Positions 17,398 through 26,717 of a DNA stretch of 64,000 nt are shown here, piece after piece (positions within the stretch are counted from its first letter, which is position 1; every line of letters begins with the position of its first letter). A program made the translations under genes and the position numbers. The notes beneath the pieces are model-generated. The model had not been told where the DNA came from. It did no database searches and saw only the letters and a program-made list of their open reading frames with translations. The stretch is from JAAUTT01 sp038213375. GTDB taxonomy: Bacteria > Bacteroidota > Bacteroidia > Bacteroidales > JAAUTT01. The stretch lies in assembly GCA_038213375.1 (NCBI GenBank), contig JBBQTB010000012.1, forward strand, positions 1-64,000, in the 5' to 3' direction.

Positions 17398-18270
17398 ATG
17401 TCGTGTGATCGAAAAGTGAAGATTGGATTGGTGCAAATGAAATGTGCGGGAAATAAAGAAGCAAACATTCAAAAGAGCATAAGCGAAATAAAACGTTTGG
17501 CCTCCGAAGGGGCTGGTATTGTTTGTTTACAGGAGCTATTCGCATCACTTTATTTCTGTGATAAAGAGGATCATACAAATTTTTTATTAGCTGAAGCAGT
17601 TCCTGGTGAAACTATCCGGTTATTACAGGAAATTGCTCTCGAAACCGAAGTGGTAATCATTGCTTCCATGTTTGAAAAGCGTACCACGGGATTATATCAT
17701 AATACCGCAGCTGTGATTGATGCTGACGGTTCTTATCTGGGTAAGTACCGAAAAAATCATATTCCTGATGACCCTGGTTTTTATGAAAAATTTTATTTTA
17801 CTCCTGGAGACACAGGGTACAAAGTTTTCAATACAAAATATGCCAAAATTGGAGTGTTGATATGCTGGGATCAATGGTTTCCGGAAGCTGCACGTATTAC
17901 CAGCTTAATGGGCGCCGAAATTCTTTTTTTTCCAACAGCTATTGGATGGGAACCTGATGATAAAATGGAAGTTAAAACCGAACAATACCAAGCTTGGCAA
18001 ACAATTCAGCGAAGCCATGCCATAGCAAATGGAGTTCATGTTGTGGCTGTGAACAGGGTGGGCAGAGAAGCTGATACTGTCTTCTGGGGAGGTTCCTTTG
18101 TTTCCAATTCCTTTGGTACTGTGCTTTATCAGGCAGCGCATGATAAGGAGGAATCACATGTTCAGGAAATAGATCTGTCAAAAAATGAGCATTACCGAAT
18201 GATTTGGCCATTTTTGCGCGATCGGAGGATTGACACTTATGATTCAATTCTAAAGAGATTAATTGATTAA
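17398..18270 (+). CDS. aguB: N-carbamoylputrescine amidase
   Basis: A 290-residue enzyme of the nitrilase superfamily that hydrolyses N-carbamoylputrescine to putrescine, CO2 and ammonia. The catalytic triad is visible: Glu46 (CLQELF), Lys119 (KYRKNHIP) and Cys156 (LICWDQWFPEAAR). The motif DPGFYEKFYFTPG and AIGWEP near 190 are typical of the plant-type AguB group. I use the ATG at 17398; a TTG seven codons upstream overlaps the promoter. The agmatine deiminase that makes its substrate is the next gene, 85 bases downstream. Confidence 0.93.
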   Translation: MSCDRKVKIGLVQMKCAGNKEANIQKSISEIKRLASEGAGIVCLQELFASLYFCDKEDHTNFLLAEAVPGETIRLLQEIALETEVVIIASMFEKRTTGLYHNTAAVIDADGSYLGKYRKNHIPDDPGFYEKFYFTPGDTGYKVFNTKYAKIGVLICWDQWFPEAARITSLMGAEILFFPTAIGWEPDDKMEVKTEQYQAWQTIQRSHAIANGVHVVAVNRVGREADTVFWGGSFVSNSFGTVLYQAAHDKEESHVQEIDLSKNEHYRMIWPFLRDRRIDTYDSILKRLID

Positions 18271-18355
18271 AATACGAAAAATGTAAAGGTCTTATGTCAT
18301 TTTTTCCTGGTTTTTGAATCTTATGTCCTTCATTTTTGAATAGAAAAACAAATTT

Positions 18356-19393
18356 ATGAATGTTCCACGCACTCTCGGTTACCGGTTTCCTGCTGAATGG
18401 GAAAAACATGAAGCTACCTGGCTTACTTACCCATATTTGGACGATTCATTTCCCGGAAAGTTAGAGAGTATTTATGTCCCTTATATCGAATTTATAAAGC
18501 AGATTTCATTAGGAGAAAAAGTTCGGATAAATGTTTCCGACCAAATACATAAGCAAAAACTAATTAGTCAGTTATATGTGGCAGGTGTAAATTTATCAGC
18601 CATTGAGATATTTTTACATGCAACAAATGATGTTTGGTGTCGCGATCATGGTCCGGCGTTTATAGTTAACCCGGATGCCAAAGATAAGAAAGCAATCGTT
18701 AGTTGGGAATTCAATGCATGGGGAGGAAAATACCCGTCAGAGCTGGATAACCAAATTCCTGATAAGATTGCCAGTTACTTCAAACTTCCTATTTATCATC
18801 CGGGTATAATAATGGAAGGAGGTTCGGTAGAATTCAACGGCAAAGGCGTCATCCTCACTTCTAAAGCATGTTTATTGAACATCAACCGGAATGCGAAACT
18901 TACGCAGGCGCAAATTGAAACCTGTTTATGTGATTATTACGGAGCCAACCAAATATTATGGCTGGGCGATGGCATAGCAGGTGATGATACCGATGGTCAT
19001 ATAGATGATATAACCCGTTTTGTAAATGAGGATACGGTTGTTACGGTAGTGGAAACCAATGAATATGATGAAAATTATCAACCACTTCAAACCAATTTGG
19101 AAGAACTTAAGAAGATGAGATTACTCAATGGCAATCAGTTAAATATTATTGAATTGCCTATGCCAAATCCACAATATTGGGAAGGGCGAAGGTTGCCAGC
19201 ATCTTATGCGAATTTCTATATTGCTAATTCAGCCGTTATTGTGCCAACATTTCGCTGTATTCAGGATGAAATAGCACTTGAAATACTATCGAAAATATTT
19301 AAGGATAGAAATGTGGTTGGAATTGATTCAGTTGATATTGTATGGGGACTAGGGAGTTTTCATTGTTTAAGCCAACAGGAACCTGCTGTATAG
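18356..19393 (+). CDS. aguA: Agmatine deiminase
   Basis: A 345-residue enzyme of the peptidyl-arginine deiminase fold that converts agmatine to N-carbamoylputrescine and ammonia. Conserved segments are FPAEWEKHEATWLTYP (about 11-26), NDVWCRDHGPAF (about 90-101), MEGGSVEFNGKG, DDTDGHIDD with the catalytic His, and GLGSFHCLSQQEP with nucleophile Cys337. Together with aguB it completes the route from agmatine to putrescine. Arginine decarboxylase is not in the window. A hairpin terminator follows the stop. Confidence 0.95.
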   Translation: MNVPRTLGYRFPAEWEKHEATWLTYPYLDDSFPGKLESIYVPYIEFIKQISLGEKVRINVSDQIHKQKLISQLYVAGVNLSAIEIFLHATNDVWCRDHGPAFIVNPDAKDKKAIVSWEFNAWGGKYPSELDNQIPDKIASYFKLPIYHPGIIMEGGSVEFNGKGVILTSKACLLNINRNAKLTQAQIETCLCDYYGANQILWLGDGIAGDDTDGHIDDITRFVNEDTVVTVVETNEYDENYQPLQTNLEELKKMRLLNGNQLNIIELPMPNPQYWEGRRLPASYANFYIANSAVIVPTFRCIQDEIALEILSKIFKDRNVVGIDSVDIVWGLGSFHCLSQQEPAV

Positions 19394-19401
19394 TAGGCAA
19401 A

Positions 19402-19440
19402 AAGCCGGTAAATTCAACATTTACCGGCTTCAGATAATTT
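19402..19440. terminator. Bidirectional terminator
   Basis: An 11-bp perfect stem (AAGCCGGTAAA at 19402-19412 with TTTACCGGCTT at 19420-19430) and a 7-base loop, then a T-rich tract. It lies between convergent aguA and a lipoprotein gene. Confidence 0.85.
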
Positions 19441-19452
19441 TTTAATTTGGTA

Positions 19453-20292
19453 TTAATTACAGGTTTGGTCTGCTAAGTTTTCATCCCAACAAAGCTTAGT
19501 TTTATCGCCAGGAGTGTATTGACCGTTCTTGTTTTTTATATTCCAAACAATTTCATATTTCTTCAATTCTTTCAATGAATATATTGTATAATAGGCATCA
19601 TAAACTTGATCCGTAGTTCGCCTAAATTCAATGTATCCGCCTTTATCATCATTATTAACATAGGTTTTAGAATCTTTATCATATTTTTTGTTTGCAATAT
19701 ATAAATACTTCAAAGAAAAAATCTGATCACTAGTAAACGACCATGAAATTTTCAAACCTTGTTCAGAAACAATTACGCCGCCGTCAGCACGTGGATAATT
19801 CAAAATCCACCAGCCACCAGTTCTTCCCTGATTCGATTTACCTTCAAACCATAAATAATTGGTTAGATTGTTGTCATTAACTTTTGAAAGGTACATTTTC
19901 CATTGAACAGAATCGCCTACGACATTTCCTGTAAGTTTTGAATTATATTTGTCATCGCCAATAGATGTTACATAGCTCCACTCCCAAATCTTATCAATAC
20001 CATTATAAACGGGTTTATTTTCCAATGCCTTTTTAAATGAAGCTGATGGAATATCCGTTTGAGTAGCCGCAATGGCAGACCATATTAGAACCGTTCCGGC
20101 AGCAATTGCGTGATTTAATTGGGATTGTGTTGCTGATGCTGATTTTGTATAATTAGTAAAATTAAAATCCATATTTAATGAACTCGAAGGAGGAAGTTGC
20201 AAAGTGGAGTCATCGGTTTTTTTACAACTATTTATGTTAAAAAGGCAAAGAGAAGATAAAATTGCTATTGATAAATTTCTTAACTGTTTCAT
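19453..20292 (-). CDS. Lipoprotein of unknown function
   Basis: A 279-residue protein with a lipoprotein signal peptide (hydrophobic residues about 7-20, lipobox ending at Cys23 in INSCKK). The mature part is rich in aromatic and polar residues and reads as a beta-rich fold (WEWSYV, WWILNYPRADGG). I do not recognise the family by name; similar lipoproteins are common in Bacteroidetes. It has its own terminator downstream and is preceded on the same strand by an S41 protease lipoprotein, 133 bases away. Confidence 0.7.
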   Translation of the reverse strand: MKQLRNLSIAILSSLCLFNINSCKKTDDSTLQLPPSSSLNMDFNFTNYTKSASATQSQLNHAIAAGTVLIWSAIAATQTDIPSASFKKALENKPVYNGIDKIWEWSYVTSIGDDKYNSKLTGNVVGDSVQWKMYLSKVNDNNLTNYLWFEGKSNQGRTGGWWILNYPRADGGVIVSEQGLKISWSFTSDQIFSLKYLYIANKKYDKDSKTYVNNDDKGGYIEFRRTTDQVYDAYYTIYSLKELKKYEIVWNIKNKNGQYTPGDKTKLCWDENLADQTCN

Positions 20293-20425
20293 AATTATTG
20301 GGTTTAATTGTTAAACTATATCTTATAAAACGATAAAACCGAAAATATGTTGCCTTTTTAAATGTTTTTTACTCATTGGGAGTATGAGAATAATTATATA
20401 AATAACCATAAAGACTTTTTCTATA

Positions 20426-21895
20426 CTACTTCTTTTTAAAATGAAATTTAGGTTCAATATACATTTCTTGGCTATGTGGTTGAAAATCTTTTGAGTCTGC
20501 AATGGTCTTAAATTCAACACCTGTCGATTTTAATAGCTCTTGTTTATTTGCAATTCCCTGAACGGTATTTAAGGCAGTTTGTAACATTTGTTCATTGGTA
20601 TCTCCAAAAGGTAAAAATTTAGCAATATCCTCTTTTAAAAGTACTGTTGGAGCAAATCCCTTTACATAATCAGACACGCCATCTTTATTAGCTATTTTTA
20701 AGGTAATAGGCTGTAGCGCCCATTTGTGGTTAGGATTAACTTTACCACTATTATCCCAGTCCTTTATTGTCATCGACCCAACATATTTACCAACAGTATT
20801 GGTGCCAATTGTTTTAACTGTTATGTAAGGCTTTAATCCATTAATTACAATTTCACTGGCCGATGCAGTATTTCCGGTGGTGATTATATAAAGATCGGTC
20901 AAACCTAATGTATTAATTGGTGCTTCTGCCTTAGTGGGGGTTTTTGCAATGGTACCTGTAAAACTTTCAGAGAAATAACTATCACCAAATTGAACTTTCA
21001 AAGCTGCCTGAAAAGCCGTATTGTATTGAGTTTTAATAAATACATTAGCTGTGGATGTTCCGTAAATCATACTAGCCAAATATACAGCTGTTTGTATTGA
21101 TCCTCCTCCATTATATCTCAAGTCGAGAATAAGCTTATTCACTCCAGAATTCTTAAACTTACCAAAAACATTATTTAATTGAATATCGTAATCGGACATA
21201 AATCCATTGTACACAAGATATCCAATTTTAAAATTATTTATGGTATAAACAGTATCCAGATAAATTGGGTTTTCGTGCACTTCAGCGGAGGTAACTGTAA
21301 TAGTCTTTCCGTTGAGAGTAATGGAGTTATTTGTTATATTCGCAAGCGATAACTTATAGCTATCTTTATTAAACAATAAATTTTGATAGTTTGCTTCAGT
21401 AATCTCCTGATCATTAACTTTTAAAAAGAAATCCCCCCGTTTTATACCAGCCAAATCAGCTGGTGAACCTTTTATCACATATCTTACAAATCCAAATAAT
21501 GTGGTTGTTCCGCTAAATTCTCCAAGATGGAAGTCATAACCGGGAGATTTTGTGATTCCTTTAAATTGATTTTCTAAAGCAGTATAATCATCAACAATCC
21601 ACGACCATTTATCAATTGAATCCGGCAGATATCTCAGGTCGTGAAAAAGTTTTTCGTGATCGGAATACAAATTAAGAAATGTATTTAGACTATTACTATC
21701 ATTAAATTGAATGTTAGTAAGATTTGGTACATTATCCACCCACAGGTAATAATCTCTCATTCCGCTCCAGATGAATTTATTAATTTCATCGACATTTTTA
21801 ACAACGGGTGGATTATCTTTTTTACAATTAGTTGATAAAAACCCTAAAAAAACTAAAAGCAAAATAATTGGAGTGGAGGATGTTTTCATAATCAA
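20426..21895 (-). CDS. S41-family peptidase lipoprotein with PDZ domain
   Basis: A 489-residue protein with a lipoprotein signal (FLGFLSTNCKK, Cys at about 25), a PDZ-like domain (about 120-190, containing VIKGSPADLAGIKRGD) and a tail-specific protease domain. The segment LILDLRYNGGGS (about 246-257) is the usual S41 motif; the nucleophile serine is probably in TGNTASASE, and the lysine in NTVGKYVGS serves as base. It would act in the periplasm or at the cell surface on unknown proteins. An in-frame Met at the third codon is an alternative start. Confidence 0.85.
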   Translation of the reverse strand: MIMKTSSTPIILLLVFLGFLSTNCKKDNPPVVKNVDEINKFIWSGMRDYYLWVDNVPNLTNIQFNDSNSLNTFLNLYSDHEKLFHDLRYLPDSIDKWSWIVDDYTALENQFKGITKSPGYDFHLGEFSGTTTLFGFVRYVIKGSPADLAGIKRGDFFLKVNDQEITEANYQNLLFNKDSYKLSLANITNNSITLNGKTITVTSAEVHENPIYLDTVYTINNFKIGYLVYNGFMSDYDIQLNNVFGKFKNSGVNKLILDLRYNGGGSIQTAVYLASMIYGTSTANVFIKTQYNTAFQAALKVQFGDSYFSESFTGTIAKTPTKAEAPINTLGLTDLYIITTGNTASASEIVINGLKPYITVKTIGTNTVGKYVGSMTIKDWDNSGKVNPNHKWALQPITLKIANKDGVSDYVKGFAPTVLLKEDIAKFLPFGDTNEQMLQTALNTVQGIANKQELLKSTGVEFKTIADSKDFQPHSQEMYIEPKFHFKKK

Positions 21896-21968
21896 AATAA
21901 ATTTTGGTTTAAAAATACTATTTTTTACATTTGATTAAACTTTGAAAATTATTTATTTAATAACAATT

Positions 21969-22373
21969 ATGAGACCAAAAAGTCTGTTTTCCCTATTACT
22001 TTTTTTAATTATTTATGGATGTAATATAAGGAATGGTAATAATACATCATACTTTCAGGTTAAGGATGCCTTTTATCAATCGTGGGTATTGACTGAAAAC
22101 GAAAAAGGTACTAACATTATTTTGAAATTGGAAAATGTAGATAAAAACATTGTTTTTGATTCATTGATATTTAGAGGTGTTATGTTATCAGTATCAATTT
22201 CTTTTGATAATGATAACGTAATATTAAAAAGCGTTTTGCCTGTTGGCATTTCAAGAATTGAAACAAAAAATAAACTAGTGCAACAGCCTGACCAATTGCT
22301 TTATAAATACTTTGGGACTAGAGGTTTCTATCCATTAAAGGATATTCGCAGAGAAAAAAGTAAATATTTTTGA
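21969..22373 (+). CDS. Small lipoprotein, unknown
   Basis: A 134-residue protein from the ATG at 21969 (a TTG nine codons earlier is less likely because the signal peptide fits the ATG). The signal has RPKSLFSLLLFLIIYGC, with lipidation on the Cys near 18. The mature part is short and predicted mostly beta. No family recognised. The stop is 12 bases from the convergent aldolase stop. Confidence 0.55.
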   Translation: MRPKSLFSLLLFLIIYGCNIRNGNNTSYFQVKDAFYQSWVLTENEKGTNIILKLENVDKNIVFDSLIFRGVMLSVSISFDNDNVILKSVLPVGISRIETKNKLVQQPDQLLYKYFGTRGFYPLKDIRREKSKYF

Positions 22374-22384
22374 TTTTATGAGAG

Positions 22385-22978
22385 TCATAAAACTGAGTCT
22401 AATAATAATTTACCAGCTTCGTCGATACTTTGTCCGTATGAAATTACTCCTTCCTGATGTCCACCCATGGCAAGAATTTTCTTTTCTTTGAGATTGGTTT
22501 CAGTAAATAATCTCTTAATCTCAATAGCCATTTCGGGTGTTCCATATTCTACCGAAGTTGCGCTTGTGGGAACATTGTTCAATAACTTTTTCCATAACGG
22601 TAGACTATGAACATGAATAACGGCATTTGCTTCAGGATCAGATTCGTAAATTGAGGCATGCGTCAGAGATTCTGAAGATGCCTTAATTGGGCCTTTGCAG
22701 GTAATAATGTTATCGATAAAATTATATGAAATTACCTGTGTATAGTGCTCCACATTTAGGTTTGTAAATTGACCGGTGGAAGTACCTGTAATTAGAAATG
22801 CCTTGTTCTTTAACCTGATACTTATATTTCCATATCCAATTCCGGTAGAATATGCACCAATTAATCCCAGGTTAAAAAGTTTTTCTCTCCAGTGGTTTAA
22901 TTCATAAATTGTTTCTTCGTTTAATGGATTTGATTTAATCCAGTGGCAATTAAATTTAATGTATCCTTTTTCAGTCAT
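22385..22978 (-). CDS. Class II aldolase/adducin family protein, candidate for methylthio-sugar cleavage
   Basis: A 197-residue protein of the class II aldolase/adducin fold. Expected zinc ligands are seen: HVHSLPLWK (about 119-127) and GGHQEG (about 167-172). GNISIRLKNKAFLITGTSTG (about 50-69) is the usual phosphate-binding region. It overlaps the 3' end of mtnA by eight bases, so the two are coupled. Two activities fit: methylthioribulose-1-phosphate dehydratase (MtnB) of the classical methionine salvage pathway, or the Ald2-type aldolase of the DHAP shunt that yields DHAP and methylthioacetaldehyde. No mtnC, mtnD or mtnX gene is close, which leans toward the shunt. Confidence 0.78.
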   Translation of the reverse strand: MTEKGYIKFNCHWIKSNPLNEETIYELNHWREKLFNLGLIGAYSTGIGYGNISIRLKNKAFLITGTSTGQFTNLNVEHYTQVISYNFIDNIITCKGPIKASSESLTHASIYESDPEANAVIHVHSLPLWKKLLNNVPTSATSVEYGTPEMAIEIKRLFTETNLKEKKILAMGGHQEGVISYGQSIDEAGKLLLDSVL

Positions 22979-24086
22979 GTATATTTTTTTCTGGGTAAAG
23001 CTCTAATAATCCAATTTCATTCGCAGCACATATGCCGCGTTCCGTAATTAAACCCGTAATTAATCTCGATGGGGTAACATCAAACCCGTAGTTGGCTGCA
23101 GCACTTTTTTCAGGAGCCACTAAAACTGATACTATATTGCCGTTATACAAGCCTTGCATGTATTTAACTTCATCGGAGTTGCGTTGCTCAATAGGTATTT
23201 CTTTTATTCCATTTCGTGTATTCCAGTCAATGGTTGATGAGGGCATGGCTATATAGAAAGGAATATCATTATCCTTAGCTGCAAGCGCTTTCAAATAAGT
23301 GCCTATCTTATTAGCTGCATCGCCTTGCCTGGTAACTCTGTCGGCTCCGGTAATTACCATATCAACCAAACCATGCTGCATTAAATGACCACCGGTATTA
23401 TCAGCAATGATGGTATGAGGGACTCCGTGGTTTAGCAATTCCCAGGCTGTGAGACTCGCACCCTGATTACGTGGGCGAGTCTCATCAACCCACACGTGAA
23501 TTTTAATTCCTTTTTCAAAAGCCTCATATATAGGTGAAGTAGCCGACCCAAAGTCGACAAATGCCAACCATCCGGCATTGCAATGAGTGAGGATATTAAC
23601 CGTTGTGCCGCTCTTTCGTTTACTTATTTCTTCAATTATTTTCACGCCGTGCATGCCAATATTTTTGCAATAATCAGCATCTTGGTTGGCAATATCTATA
23701 GCTGTTTTTTTTGAAATAGAAATTTTCTCTTTCGAATTATGCCCTTTATTTATTTCTGTCAGCTGACGGTTTACAGCCCATTCAAGATTAACGGCTGTGG
23801 GGCGTGTTTCCTTTATAGCATTAGATACCTTCAATAAATAATCGTCAAATGAAATAGATTTGGATGCTTCAATGGTTGCCAAATACATACCAAACCCAGC
23901 TGTAGCGCCAATCAAGCCAGCCCCGCGAACATGCATGTCCTTAATTGCAATGATAATGTGGTTTGTGTGGGTTAAGTCCTCAATGATAAATCGATGCGGT
24001 AAATGACGCTGGTCAATAATTTGAATCACGGGTCTATATTCTTCATTCAACCAAATGGTACGAAAGTGTTTGTGATTTATTAACAT
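22971..24086 (-). CDS. mtnA: S-methyl-5-thioribose-1-phosphate isomerase
   Basis: A 371-residue enzyme of the eIF2B-related family that isomerises methylthioribose 1-phosphate to methylthioribulose 1-phosphate. Key residues are Cys169 (ILTHCNAGWLA) and Asp249 (ITGADRV), with RGAGLIGATAGFG (54-66) and DETRPRNQGASLTAWEL (201-217). The C-terminal sequence KEIPIEQRNSDEV is typical. Its product is the likely substrate of the overlapping aldolase gene. The methylthioadenosine phosphorylase or nucleosidase and kinase needed upstream are not visible here. Confidence 0.93.
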   Translation of the reverse strand: MLINHKHFRTIWLNEEYRPVIQIIDQRHLPHRFIIEDLTHTNHIIIAIKDMHVRGAGLIGATAGFGMYLATIEASKSISFDDYLLKVSNAIKETRPTAVNLEWAVNRQLTEINKGHNSKEKISISKKTAIDIANQDADYCKNIGMHGVKIIEEISKRKSGTTVNILTHCNAGWLAFVDFGSATSPIYEAFEKGIKIHVWVDETRPRNQGASLTAWELLNHGVPHTIIADNTGGHLMQHGLVDMVITGADRVTRQGDAANKIGTYLKALAAKDNDIPFYIAMPSSTIDWNTRNGIKEIPIEQRNSDEVKYMQGLYNGNIVSVLVAPEKSAAANYGFDVTPSRLITGLITERGICAANEIGLLELYPEKNIHD

Positions 24087-24222
24087 AAGTTTTGGGAAAA
24101 ATCTAAAATATTACCCTTCAAAATATAGCCGTAAAAATATCCGTTTTTGAATTTCTCAAAGATAAGATTTATTGTGATTATTTTAATCTTTCTATTAATC
24201 ACCTGATTTTAAGGAATGTCAA

Positions 24223-26034
24223 CTAATTTACAATTCCCATTTTTTTCATTAGCACCAAGGCATTTAGGTTTTTACAAACGCCATCCCTAAGTTTATAATC
24301 GTAATAAAGAAAATCATTATCCAACGATACTTCGAAACAATAATTTTTGAAATTTTGGTTAAATTGCTGTTCCAGTTCACCTAATGAAATGTCGTGAGTT
24401 GCAATAATGCCGGATACATTCATGTCTTTCAATCTGGTTAACAATGAAAAAGAACCCTTTAGTTTATCGTTCGAATTGGTCCCTTTAAGAATTTCATCAA
24501 GGATAATAAATAATTTATCTCCTTTTAACAATGTATTAATTATGGATTTTAGCCTTTGAAGTTCAGCATAGAAATATGATTCATTTCCTTTAAGGGAATC
24601 ACGAACATTAATGCTGGTGCGAATCTGAATCGGGCAAAATTCAAATGAGTTTGCGCAAACGGGTGCGCCTGTCATGCCAAGCACCATATTCACACCTACA
24701 GTTCGGAGAAAAGTGCTTTTACCTGCCATATTGGCGCCGGTTAAAATAGCTAAAGAACCTTTTTTTAATGATATAAAATCGTTGGTTACCCTGTGGGTTG
24801 CTGGAATTAATGGGTGTCCTAGTGCTTTTGCCTTGATTGTATAACTATCATTTATCAGGCTAGGATAACAATAATCAGGATTATTAAATGCGAAATTAGC
24901 AAAGCTTAATATTTGTTCGAATTCGCCAAGGGTATCAAACCAGGTTTTACTATTCCTCGTGTTTTTTTCTTTCCAACGTTCAAGTCTGAAAACCGTTTGC
25001 AGATCAAACAAAAATAAGGTATTTAAAGGAATTGCTGCCAAAAGGTTTAATCGGCTATCAAAAGCATTTAAAATGCCCGACAGTTTTTTTAGCTGAGAAG
25101 CTGCACCCTGTTTTTCTGAAATTAAATGTTGCTGAAGCTCTTTAAGCTTTTTACTATCAAATTTTTCCTGTTCTATTAAATTGAAAAGTGTGGAATAGGA
25201 TTGAAGTATGGGATGTATCTGACTTACTTTGTTGTGTATTTTATTAATCTCTTTAGTATTCAGCATTATTATAAAAATCTGAACTAAAGCTAATAAACCA
25301 AAAGGCTCGTAAAACCCTGAAAATATGCCCCAAATAAGCATCAATATTGTAATTATAGGAAAAACTACGATTAATACTTTAAGATACAATTTGTTAGCAA
25401 ACTGATTTGGGCTATTAAACCAATCGAATAAACGGGCAATTTGTTGCTCATTGATTGACAATTGTTGGCCTTCGGCCTGGAATGATTGCCTCCAATCAGG
25501 CATTACGGATAATTCCTTAATACACTGTTGGTTTTGATTAATTTCGGAGATATTTAATTGAATTATTTTTAGGTTACCAACAAGTCGCTGAAATCCAAAT
25601 GGTGTAACGGTGCGGTTAATGTATTGAAAAAGCGAATTTTCTCCAAAAATATCAAGATCGCTGGAAAACGGATGTTGATAATCAACTTCTTTTTTACCAT
25701 CAGGGAAAGAACTAAATTCGTATTTTAAGCAAGAAAGTTCATTTTGGTTAATGATAATCAGACTTCGCGTTATTGCAATATGATTTTGTATTTTTAAATG
25801 CCATTTTATTACCAGAAGCATCGCCACTATACTGAAAATTATTCCAGCCACAAGGAATAGAGTGGTGGCCTTTAATCCCAGAATGACACATAACCCAATG
25901 CTTCCGGCAAAAAGAGAAAGTCGTAAAAACGCTATCAATGCAGATTTTTTACTGAGATTTTGAAGGAGAAGTGTCTTTTCCTTTTCCTTTGAGATGTAAT
26001 AATCGAAAGGAGACTCGAATTTTTTTGATACCAT
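24223..26034 (-). CDS. Membrane-anchored MutS-like ATPase
   Basis: A 603-residue protein whose C-terminal third is a MutS family ATPase: Walker A GANMAGKST (about 388-396), RTSINVRDSLKGNESYFYAEL (typical MutS segment), Walker B FIILDEILKGTNSND, and ATHD. The N-terminal part lacks the mismatch-recognition domain and instead has two hydrophobic pairs (about 33-75 and 224-262), so the protein is probably anchored in the inner membrane. A lever/clamp-like region lies between. This architecture is recurrent in Bacteroidetes; its DNA substrate and role are unknown, and canonical mismatch repair is unlikely. Confidence 0.82.
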   Translation of the reverse strand: MVSKKFESPFDYYISKEKEKTLLLQNLSKKSALIAFLRLSLFAGSIGLCVILGLKATTLFLVAGIIFSIVAMLLVIKWHLKIQNHIAITRSLIIINQNELSCLKYEFSSFPDGKKEVDYQHPFSSDLDIFGENSLFQYINRTVTPFGFQRLVGNLKIIQLNISEINQNQQCIKELSVMPDWRQSFQAEGQQLSINEQQIARLFDWFNSPNQFANKLYLKVLIVVFPIITILMLIWGIFSGFYEPFGLLALVQIFIIMLNTKEINKIHNKVSQIHPILQSYSTLFNLIEQEKFDSKKLKELQQHLISEKQGAASQLKKLSGILNAFDSRLNLLAAIPLNTLFLFDLQTVFRLERWKEKNTRNSKTWFDTLGEFEQILSFANFAFNNPDYCYPSLINDSYTIKAKALGHPLIPATHRVTNDFISLKKGSLAILTGANMAGKSTFLRTVGVNMVLGMTGAPVCANSFEFCPIQIRTSINVRDSLKGNESYFYAELQRLKSIINTLLKGDKLFIILDEILKGTNSNDKLKGSFSLLTRLKDMNVSGIIATHDISLGELEQQFNQNFKNYCFEVSLDNDFLYYDYKLRDGVCKNLNALVLMKKMGIVN

Positions 26035-26121
26035 TTTTTTTGAAACTGTTTCGATTAAAATAAAAAAGCTTCACCAAAAAGTGAAGCTAAGTAATAAATT
26101 TAGATTAAAATGTCCTTTAAA

Positions 26122-26313
26122 CTACGCAAGTTTAACATTTACTGCATTTAATCCCTTTTTTCCTTGTTGAAGTTCAAACGTTACTTCATCATTTTCATTG
26201 ATGCGATCGATAAGACCAGACGCATGTACAAAGTACTCTTTTTCAGACTCAGTATCTTTAATAAACCCAAAACCTTTTGATTCATTATAGAATTTTACTT
26301 TTCCGTTACTCAT
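26122..26313 (-). CDS. Cold-shock domain protein
   Basis: A 63-residue single cold-shock domain protein. RNP1 (KGFGFI) and RNP2 (EYFVHAS) are present and the length fits the Csp family. It binds single-stranded RNA/DNA and probably acts as an RNA chaperone. Promoter elements lie close upstream, leaving a leader of only about 20-25 bases, much shorter than the long leader of E. coli cspA. Confidence 0.93.
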   Translation of the reverse strand: MSNGKVKFYNESKGFGFIKDTESEKEYFVHASGLIDRINENDEVTFELQQGKKGLNAVNVKLA

Positions 26314-26337
26314 GATAATAATTTATTTTAATAAAGA

Positions 26338-26368
26338 CAAATGTAGAGAAAAGAACATTATAATCAAT
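26338..26368 (-). promoter_or_regulatory. Promoter of the cold-shock gene
   Basis: On the minus strand: ATTG (26368-26365), 19 bases, TACATTTG (26345-26338), an almost perfect Bacteroidetes promoter, 25 bases before the ATG. Confidence 0.65.
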
Positions 26369-26530
26369 TCTTATAAACATATTTTTTACAATGCTTTTTA
26401 CATATTTAAATCAATTGAGCAAAGCTGTTGTGGGTTAATATCAAACTCTTATCTCTTAATGATTAATTATCCATTATAAAAAACATATTATCAATATTTT
26501 AATATTGAATATAGAAGTTAAATTTTTGCC

Positions 26531-26572
26531 ATTGTGCTTGCATGGTTATAATTATCTTTGGTAATAAATTTG
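26531..26572 (+). promoter_or_regulatory. Candidate promoter(s) of the DUF349 gene
   Basis: ATTG at 26531-26534, 18 bases, then TATCTTTG (26553-26560). A second -7-like TAAATTTG follows at 26565-26572. Transcription from here would leave a leader of roughly 140-150 bases. Confidence 0.5.
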
Positions 26573-26717
26573 ATTCCCAAAAGAACTGTTTAATTAAAAT
26601 TGATTATGAAAGCTCAAAGTCCTACAAGACCAAATTTTCAATATTTCATTAAAAACTTTGAGTATTACCAGCCAATTGTATATTTTCGTACCTTATTTTT
26701 TGACTAATTGTATTGTG

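Larger units (their letters stand above)
26314..26717. other. Intergenic region with two promoters
   Basis: 404 bases between the divergent csp and DUF349 genes. It holds the csp promoter (26338-26368, minus) and candidate plus-strand elements at 26531-26572. No gene seen. Confidence 0.5.

Noticed and set aside
18293..18345. Direct repeat of CTTATGTC plus TTTTTGAAT before aguA
   Set aside because: Two imperfect copies only, and low-complexity T-rich sequence; not enough to call a regulatory site.
17972..18409. 145-codon minus-strand frame covering the aguB end and aguA start
   Set aside because: Antisense to two well-identified genes and runs across their junction.
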